In this document: piece by piece, positions 56,359 through 64,000 of the stretch
Layout: every line of letters begins with the position of its first letter
How positions within the stretch are numbered: position 1 is the stretch's first letter
Origin: Pseudocercospora fijiensis CIRAD86
Taxonomy: Eukaryota; Ascomycota; Dothideomycetes; Mycosphaerellales; Mycosphaerellaceae
Reading direction: 5' to 3'
Assembly (NCBI RefSeq): GCF_000340215.1
Contig: NW_006921543.1
Coordinates: 434,001-498,000 of the forward strand
DNA: 64,000 nt
Made by a program: the position numbers and the translations under genes
The notes under the pieces: generated by a model
The model's input: only the letters and a program-made list of their open reading frames with translations
What the model was told of the DNA's origin: nothing
Databases searched by the model: none

Positions 56359-58032
56359 TCAAAGCTTCAGGATGTCAACGCTTTTGGCCACAGCCTCCAG
56401 CTTAGGCCAGGTCTCCTTGATCATGTCTTTCATATCTTTCAGAAGGATGTCTGTATTTGCCATCGTCTGAGCGTACATGCTTTCAACGACTCGGCCAAAA
56501 GGTGACCCTTTGCCGTACGACTTCTCAATGTTGTCCCTGGTCTGGAACAGGAAGCCCGTGAAGACAACTCGAAGGTCGAGGCCTGACTTCATAGACTCCT
56601 GAAAGATCTCGCGAGCGTGAGGGTTGTTAGGATTGCAGAGCTGATTTGTGATGTTGGTCATTAACCAGAGATCCACTACGCGGTCGGGGTAAAATGACCG
56701 ATTCTTGTAGAGGATTGGCGCGATCTCGAAGTACATCTTCAAGCCTAGACGCCATGCCTGATATGCTCTACCTGACGAGATGTTGCAGACCAGGAGTTGA
56801 CGTAGCAAGTGTGGTACAGGTTGCCGGGTGATGGACCACAGACCCGAGTTTAGTGTGAGTTTGAGAGCATCCTTGATCTCATCCTCAGATGCCTCCTCGT
56901 TGCCTTTGTTGAAGTCGAAAGTGATACCCGAGACAGAGAATGCCTGTGCTTGGAGAGCAGCAGCTCGTCTTTGCGCAATCTCATCCGATATGGGAAGATA
57001 GAACTTGCTGAGTTGCTTCTCGTGCCTCTTGATCAGACCATCGGCAACTTTAACAAATTCGGGCGAAAGTTCCGTCGGCGACTTTAGAAATTTGTCTTCG
57101 TCAAAGATTGCGCCCTTCTTGCACTTGCTACACCGACATGAGAAGAAGTATGACTCCTTCAGCTCTGCTTGGCGCACCGAGAAAGGATTGCTGACGTCGA
57201 TGTACTTCATAAAGATCTCCTCGCCTTTGCTGATCGATCTCAGGGCTCGAAGCACCAAACGCGGCTGGTTGAAGACGACAGCCGCGTTTGGATCGCAAGA
57301 GTGGTTCGAGGAATTCAAGATGGGGTCAAATCCGATACCGAGTTTAGTGTCGTCGATGGGATTGCTCAACTGCATAAGATTGCTGATCACATTGAAGAAG
57401 AATGCCTTTGCCGTTGCCTCTCCTGAGTTGCTGAGCTTTACACCAGGACTGTTCGGATGGGAGAACTCGGGCTCTCCTGCATACTTCCAAGCACCGTAGC
57501 CAAGCATATTGAAGTCCTCGAATCGTTGCGGATCGTGCTGCTTGATGAAGTCCAGAGCCTTGCTGTCGGCAGCGGGCTTAAATTGAAGGATTGAGAGGAG
57601 CAATTCATCCTTGCCCTCCGGATCGGCCTTGAGTCGCCCAAGCAGCTTGATGACAGCGCGGACACCGTGAGGAAGATCCGGCCTGTTCGGGTGCTTGAGT
57701 ACATTGCACTCATATTTGTGTTCTCGTTTCCAGGATCTGGCTTGGCATGTTTTGGAGCAGTAACGAATCTTCTTGCAGCCAGCGCATGCCTTGGTGTCAA
57801 TGACCGCGGACGGCAATCCCAGAGCAGCAGCTTTCTTGCGCTCTTCTGCACTCACCGCGCCCCTTTGGAAACACCAGGCGCAGGAATCATGCATGCGGTC
57901 GATGTCCAGCTCTGCGACATATGGCCTGTCTAACGTGAGGACGGCATCGCCAGGCTGGAAGTCCTTTTTGGCGAAAAGACCTCGACCGGCGCCATCGATT
58001 GCGGAATTCCGAACTTCAATGTCGGTGGCCAT
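56359..58032 (-). CDS. SET and MYND domain protein (SMYD-like)
   Basis: 557 residues, single exon. The N-terminal SET part reads GAGRGLFAKKDFQPGDAVLT. An inserted MYND zinc finger follows: CAWCFQRG, CAGCKKIRYCSKTCQARSW and HKYECNVL. The second SET part has NSSNHSCDPNAAVVF (the NHS/SCxPN signature), LVLRALRSISKGEEIFMKY, and after it FFSCRCSKCKKG (post-SET Cys). The arrangement SET-MYND-SET-postSET and the helical C-terminus are those of SMYD lysine methyltransferases, which modify histone or other proteins. All expected SAM and zinc residues appear present. Substrate unknown. Confidence 0.9.
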   Translation of the reverse strand: MATDIEVRNSAIDGAGRGLFAKKDFQPGDAVLTLDRPYVAELDIDRMHDSCAWCFQRGAVSAEERKKAAALGLPSAVIDTKACAGCKKIRYCSKTCQARSWKREHKYECNVLKHPNRPDLPHGVRAVIKLLGRLKADPEGKDELLLSILQFKPAADSKALDFIKQHDPQRFEDFNMLGYGAWKYAGEPEFSHPNSPGVKLSNSGEATAKAFFFNVISNLMQLSNPIDDTKLGIGFDPILNSSNHSCDPNAAVVFNQPRLVLRALRSISKGEEIFMKYIDVSNPFSVRQAELKESYFFSCRCSKCKKGAIFDEDKFLKSPTELSPEFVKVADGLIKRHEKQLSKFYLPISDEIAQRRAAALQAQAFSVSGITFDFNKGNEEASEDEIKDALKLTLNSGLWSITRQPVPHLLRQLLVCNISSGRAYQAWRLGLKMYFEIAPILYKNRSFYPDRVVDLWLMTNITNQLCNPNNPHAREIFQESMKSGLDLRVVFTGFLFQTRDNIEKSYGKGSPFGRVVESMYAQTMANTDILLKDMKDMIKETWPKLEAVAKSVDILKL

Positions 58033-58259
58033 GGCCTATGAGGAAGGACGATGGGATGTGTTGATGATGTGGAGCTTGCGGGCTATGGCCATAAGTTTCG
58101 AGCTCTCTAGTACAAGGGGTACTTGATGTGTGTGTGGGGTGTCTCTATTACGTGCATAATGCCTGAGGCTGAAACTGCATACTTCATTTTTAGGCTTCCT
58201 ATAGAAAAGCCTTCTTCTGAATTCATCTCAGTTGCAGCAAGTGGTTATAAGCCCCCTGC
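58033..58259. other. Promoter side of the SET/MYND gene
   Basis: Normal composition up to about 58255, after which RIPed DNA begins abruptly. Confidence 0.4.
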
Positions 58260-58639
58260 GTTTCTAATACGCATTTTAATACTTCTAGTAGGTAGTCTAA
58301 CTACTACGTAGCTAGCGCTCGTTACTAAAAATTACGCTAATACTATTACTATCGCCGCTACCTTTACTACCGCCGTTAAGTATTCTAGTAGATACTAGCT
58401 CGAGTCGGCTACTATAATAATAGTATTAGCTATTCGCTATATAAATATAATATAGGCGCGCCTATTAGCGGCCTTTTAAACTAAGTCTATAGTCTCCTTT
58501 TATCGCTACTATTACTATCTATAATAGCTCCTTCTATAATATTAAACGCTTATATAAGTAACATTCCTAAGTTAAAGAAGAAGGAAAACTATCTAGTATA
58601 GGCCTATACTACTAAGGGTGCCCTTAAAGGTATATAGAT

Positions 58640-59480
58640 ATAGCGCTAGATCTAAGGGACCTATCTAAAGCCTAAAATTAAGTTCTCGTCTAAAACTTAG
58701 AAGGAGTTTAAAGACCGCTAAGATAAATTAGAGGTAAAAGACTAGTTAGCGCGTATATAGATATTTACTAACTATTTATCGGAGATCTAGTAGTCGTTAT
58801 TTAGACTCGATACCTCTAAGGTAGTATATAATTACCTATATAAGAAATATACTAGCAAAGGTAGGTCTACTAAATTTATACTCTTCTAGGACTATACTAC
58901 CCTTTGTTATAATAGCAAAGATATCGAGAAGTTCTATAATAAGTATAAGAAGAAGCTTAGTACCTTAAAGGAGACTAAATTAGCTATTAGCTAATATTAG
59001 GCTATCTATATGTTTATTACATAGATCGCTCTATTCTACGAGATATTCGTATAGATACGCTATAAGCAAATACGCGCCTCGGAATATATAATTAATAATA
59101 GTACCCTTAGTAATATTATTAGCGCGTTACTTAATAAGAATATAGCTTAATTAAACTAGGCCTAGTATAATAGCTTCTTTAGTCTTTAGCGCTAGCTACT
59201 ATAGCAAGGCGGCAATAGTAATAGTAATAGTCGAGGTAACTCGAACTATAGCGGTCGTAGTAGCCGCGGAAATAATAGTAATAGTCGAGGCCGCGGTAGA
59301 AATAACTAGAATAGTTAAAATAGTTACTAATCTAACCGTAAGAAATGCGCCGATTATTAAGGCTCGTATCCTTCTAACCGCTACTATAATAAGTACCTAT
59401 ACCTAAAAGAGGAGGACTGTCTCTACCGTAAATAATAGAAGGCTAAGAAGAAGGGGGTATAGTAATAGCAATAGTAGTAT
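58640..59480 (+). pseudogene. Copia-type gag relic
   Basis: The plus frame, with TAG as former CAG/TGG, gives a helical gag track (KDIEKFYNKYKKKLSTLKE near 58920) and an RG/NS-rich stretch (NSRGRGRNN near 59290). The remnant of a CCHC zinc knuckle follows, with KKCADY and GSYPSNRYYNK near 59340-59400. Downstream to about 59800 protease-like sequence may remain (VIDLEISIYIVNNP). Confidence 0.6.
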
Positions 59481-61479
59481 AAGCGTAGGCTAATTACTTA
59501 GTAATAATAACCGCCCTAGCCTAGTATACTAGTATAGGGCCTATTTACTAAGAATATACTGCCCTTATTCTATAACAATCTACGTCCGGATTTAGCGCCG
59601 CTAGTATCTAATTCTAGTAGTAACTATAGCTTTACTATAATAGTTACTATTAGCGACTAGGTGTCTATAGCCCTTATAGCGGCGACTCGTACTACTAACT
59701 AGGTTATCGACCTAGAAATAAGTATATATATAGTTAATAACCCTATACTGCTAATAGAATATATAGGTTGCTATATTCCTATCTAGTTTAGAGGCAAGTA
59801 AGTATATAATCTACTTGTCTAACTAGTATAAGGTTGTCGCGTCTAAGGATATCTAGTTTATTAAAACAGCTAGTAAATCGTCGCTTCCGGAAGATATAAA
59901 GCTATATACTAATTCTAACTACCTATTATAGGTAAGTAACGCGTACGTAGATACTAGATATAAGACTTAATAGGTTCGATAAAGAGCTAAGTCTATCTAC
60001 GTAAATCCGAATAGTTTTATACGGTACGCTAAGCGCTAAGTAGTAGGTTAGAGTCGCGTAGGCCGAATGCCTAAGGCTAGCGCTTTCTACCTAGGGCGTA
60101 GCCCTTTATATTATCCCCGTTCTCCTCCCCTTCCTTAGCGGGAATAGAAAGCCCTTCGTAGTTTCTATCGCTATTACTTTATCCGTTAGATCTGTACCTA
60201 TCTAAGCTTCTCTAAAGCAACGCGCTTATAGTTTCCTTCTTTACAATCGGGGTTTCCGCTACTTTCCGGTCGGGGTTGCTATACCTAGGGCTTTAACGAC
60301 TATAACTTTCTTCGCGACTACTAAACCGCGCTCTTTTACCTGCTTACCGCCTTCTAGAACGCGTCGTAACTGCGCTTTTAAACGCTTTACTTATAATCGC
60401 GCTTTCCCTTACTTTTGCGCCCTTTACTTCGGCGTCGCCTTCTAGGAGTATTAATATTTCCCTCTTCTTCTTCTTCTTCCTCTTTTCTTTATATATACCC
60501 CCTACTACTACTACTACTACTACTATAGCAAGTCCCTCTCTATACCCTATAATTTCCTTCGCAAAATTAACTTGTTCTAGATAGCCCGCCGAATCTACTA
60601 TATTAGTTGCTATAACTCCGGCGAGGACTGCGTCGATTAATCTATAAGGTTCCCGCCCTATTTATCGTAGGGTCTGCTAACTTCTTTTTAGCCCGCTAGC
60701 TCGAGGGCCTACGCTAATTGCGCTCGTAAGAGAATCGCTTACGCTCTACTATAAGTTTTCGCGATTTTCGTACTAAAACCCTCGCTAACTATTTAGTCCT
60801 TAAATAGCCTACGTAGCCTACGCTAGCTATACCCGCGCGACCCGTAGTAACGTCGCCGAGAAGCACTCCGAGCTTCTTAAGGTTCTTAAGGTATAGAAAG
60901 CTCTTAAGTCTCTCTAGCCGTAGGGATTGCTATCTAGGTAGGATTTCCCGTTTCCCGCGATAAAACCCCCGCTAACTATTTCCTTTAGCGCTATCGCCTC
61001 GGAGGTAACGAATACCGTTACTAATGTCGTAGTATAACAAACTTAGACGTAAGTTTACCTCTATCCTTAGATTTTCTCTCGCTAATCTTCTTTTTCTTAG
61101 GAGTATTCCTACTACTCTCCGTCTCGGTACTAATCGTATTAGTCCGCCGGATTAGCTAGGTTAATAAGGGTTTCCGTAGGTTTTCTAGTAGGCTCTAGGT
61201 AGTTTCGGAGGTAATATTATATCCTTTTTTTTTCTAGTCCTAAGAGGACCTCTTAATTTCGGGCAGAGACCCGATACTTACTTATAAATACCTAAATAAA
61301 ACTTTTTCTATCTTAAATTATATTCTCTAGTGTTTCTAGTAAACCCTAAATATATCGTAAACAAAAGCCCCTAAGTTAGTAAACAAACTCCTAAAGTTAG
61401 TAAAAATCCCTAAAGTCTATAGATTAACTACCGTTACTCCGCGGAAAAACTCTAGGCTACTACGTTATTTCCTCCGTTT

Positions 61480-64000
61480 CCCTTTCTTCTCCTAGTCTTT
61501 TAAAGGTCCGTCGTTCTCCTCGATTTATCCGTATCTCGCTTCGAAGTCGTTAAGTGCTAAGGTATCCGCAATATAGTCTAGGGGTTCCTACGTAGGTTTA
61601 TAGTATCTGCGCTATTTTACGAGCGCTTCTCGTCCCCGGCCTCGCTTCCTTTTCTAAGTATATAAGATTTCTTCGACCTACTATTCTTTATACGTCTCGA
61701 ATAAAATAGGGTCCGGCTATTCGTCGTCGATTACCTACCCTAGTAGGGGGTCTCTACTCGCAAGTCTTAGAAGGTCGGTATAGAATACTAGGTAAATATT
61801 ACTAGGTATCCCCGAGAGTTATACTAAGATAGGCGATAATACCTCTTCGACCGTATACTTAGCGTATCTCGAGTCGAGGCTCTTCTTTAGTCTATCTGTC
61901 TAGTAATTCCTTAGGTTAAGCTAGACCTTGTCTCCGATATAGTATACCGGCGCCGGCGTCCTAGTCTTATTCGCGCTTTCCTCTTATTTCTATACTGCCT
62001 CCGCTATTTATACTTAGTATAGGTCTAAGATCTTCTTAATCTTGCCTACGAATTCCTCCGCTCGTTTCGCCGCGGTTAGCCGCCTATCGATAGCTAGGTC
62101 CTCTTCTAGCGGAACGGGGGAGGTAGATTCGTAGCCGTAGGTCGCGAAGAAAGAGCTTATTCCTAATCCCGCTTAGTATCTCCCGTTAAACGCGAGTTCT
62201 ACCGTAGGAAGCTATTAGTTCTAGTCGGACTATATTTAGTTAATATAGTTCCGTAGGTACGCTTAAATATCTTAGTTTACGCGCTCCGGGCCTCGTCGGT
62301 TTATAGATAGTAAGCGGAGCTTAACCTCTGTTTTACGCTAAGTAGTCGATATATTTCCCTCTAGAAGGTACTTATCTAATTTATACCTCTATCGCTAGTA
62401 ATAGTACGAGGCAGTCCGTAATGCCTAACCTAGTATTTTAGAAACAAAACTGCGTATTCCTCCGCTTTTATAGAGGGAGTACCGATAAGGGCAATCTACT
62501 TACTAAGGCGGTCTTTAATTACCTAAAGATATCGATTCCCGTCTAACTCCGGTAGGTTAGTTATAAAGTCTATCGAGATTTCCTAGAAGAAACGGTCGGG
62601 TACCGGTAGTAGCTTTAGGAGGCCGTATTTATACTCCCTCTATACTTTATTACGTCTATAATAGTTACAATTTCGTAGGAATTGTCGTACCTGCTTCGAC
62701 TATAGCGGCTAGTAGAATTCGCGACCTAGTATAGAAGCGGTAGAATCCCGGCTAGGGTAACCGTAGAGCGGTAAGTCGTAGATCGATTAGATAATCTTCG
62801 TACGTAGTATATTCTATTATAGTTCTTCGGCTTCTATATCTTTATATTCGGCCTCCGTCGTAGCTCGGGCTCCTAGTACCTAGAGTTTGCCGCAATAGCG
62901 TAGGAACCCCTTAGGGTCTATTATACAATCCCCGATCTGAATTTTCGCTTTAATTTCCGGTTATAATATCCTATATCCCTTACGGACTTTCCGTAATACC
63001 GTCTAGTATACCGTATCCTTCTCGATAATGCCTTTCTATATTTCGTTTATCTCTAGGTTCTAGAATAGTTTAGCGCTTTCCGGCGGGGCTTACGCGGGTT
63101 CCGTCTCGTTCGCGAGTAAGGATAACGGGCCCGCCTTAGTAGTACGTAGGAAGCTACGGATCGTAGTACTAGAGATTTAGACGTTTTCCGGCTAGTTTAG
63201 AGAGAGGTCCGGATCTAGAAATCTCCGGAACCTCGAAAGCTTATCGTCTTAGCCTAACGTATCTTATTCTCTCCTCGATAAGGTATCTAGTAGGATAGCC
63301 TCGATTCCCGGCCGGTAGACTAGGGTAAACTAGTATTTTGCTAGTTCTTCCTACTATCGGATTTGTCTCTCGGATAGCTAGCGCTTAACTATAAAGTATT
63401 CTAGGTTCTTATAGTCCGTCTAAATTGTAAAGAGGCTATATAATTTTAGCTCGGAGTCCTAAAACTTAATACTAGATACGACCGCGAGTATTTCTTTATT
63501 ATAGATATCGTAGTTAATCTCCGCCTTATTTAGTTTCTTCGAAAAGAAGCCTACTAGTCGACGGATCCCCTCCTTTTCTTAGATAAGAGCGCCCCTAATC
63601 GCGAACCTACTATAGTCCGTTTTAAGGAAGGTAGGAAGGGACGGGTCCTACTAGGCAAGTACCGGGGCGCGGTAGAATTTGTCCTTTAGCGTCTCGAACG
63701 CTTTGTCCTACTCTTCCCCCTAAGAGAATAGAGTTCCCTTACTAGTTAGCGCGGTTAATAGTGCGGAAATCTTAGAATAGTTCGGTACGAATATACGGTA
63801 ATAGTTCGTAAATTCTAAGAAACGACGAACTTCCTTCTAGGTCTTAGGTACTACCTATTTCTATACGGCTTCTACCTTTTCGGGATCTACTAATACTCCC
63901 CCTCTATTAGCGTAGACGATAAATCCTAGGTACTTAATCTTTTTCTAGGCGAATTCGCTCTTTTTAATATTAAGGTAAAGGCCTCCGTCCTAAAGCTTCT
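61480..64000 (-). pseudogene. Ty3/Gypsy chromovirus pol relic, partial
   Basis: Minus-strand frames with TAG gaps show, from right to left: the end of reverse transcriptase (KKIKYLGFIVYANRGGVLV near 63950), the RT/RNase H connection (VRRFLEFTNYYRIFVPNYSK near 63800), and RNase H (GFFSKKLNKAEINYDIYNK near 63520). Integrase comes next (KQVRQFLRNCNYYRRNKV near 62680, EISIDFITNLPELDGNRYL near 62560, LPRTITSDRGIN near 62390). A chromodomain-like end follows (VEEILYT and PLDYIADTLALNDFEARYG, near 61670-61540). The gene starts beyond 64000. A chromodomain after the integrase places it with chromoviruses. Confidence 0.85.

Larger units (their letters stand above)
58260..64000. mobile_element. RIPed LTR-retrotransposon block, runs off the window
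   Basis: Contains a Copia-type gag relic on plus and a Ty3/Gypsy pol relic on minus, described separately. 59960-61430 has no recognised coding and should include LTRs. Composition is uniformly CpA-poor. Confidence 0.8.

Overview
The window looks like a chromosome segment of a filamentous ascomycete. The genes carry short introns (44-102 nt) with GT-AG borders and CTRAY branch sites. The families present (HsbA-like, DUF3500, LaeA-like methyltransferase, NACHT-TPR, LPMO-like, SMYD-type SET/MYND) are typical of Pezizomycotina, and I would guess Dothideomycetes. The DNA falls into two sharply different kinds. Gene islands have normal composition. Repeat blocks are almost emptied of CpA/TpG and filled with TpA, while CpG is kept. 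In the repeat blocks decayed reading frames are broken almost only by TAG (from CAG or TGG) or TAA (from CAA). That is the signature of repeat-induced point mutation (RIP).

Layout. 1-6050: RIP-destroyed repeats with a Mutator-like transposase relic on the minus strand. 6303-20119: one 13.8 kb element with about 120-bp terminal inverted repeats. It carries a decayed DDE integrase gene, a decayed zinc-ribbon/RING gene, further relic genes, and about a dozen copies of a palindrome built on GTRCTATAGGCAAA, four of which sit upstream of TATA-box promoter cassettes. 20198-30762: intact genes (F-box-like, tRNA-dihydrouridine synthase, secreted Cys-rich protein, a 2198-residue NACHT-TPR STAND protein). 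31290-35100: RIPed block with a Fot1/pogo transposase relic. 35860-49118: second gene island (small conserved protein, DUF3500, LaeA-like methyltransferase, HsbA-like protein, regulator-like protein, O-methyltransferase). This island also holds three decayed host genes: the C-terminal half of an MFS transporter, the C-terminal half of an NCS1 permease and a fragment of a FAD oxidoreductase. 49408-53108: hAT element with a perfect 8-bp target duplication. 53906-54585: a gene made of consecutive 21-nt micro-exons. 55091-58032: LPMO-like protein and SET/MYND protein. 58260-64000: RIPed LTR retrotransposons (Copia-type gag on plus, Ty3/Gypsy chromovirus pol on minus).

Two findings deserve most attention. 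The first is the micro-exon gene: five consecutive 21-nt phase-1 exons, each encoding exactly one coiled-coil heptad, with one exon carrying a RIP-type C-to-T nonsense change. The second is the 13.8 kb inverted-repeat element with its repeated palindrome/promoter modules. All intron models were read by eye from splice signals and frame agreement; no transcript data or database search was available.
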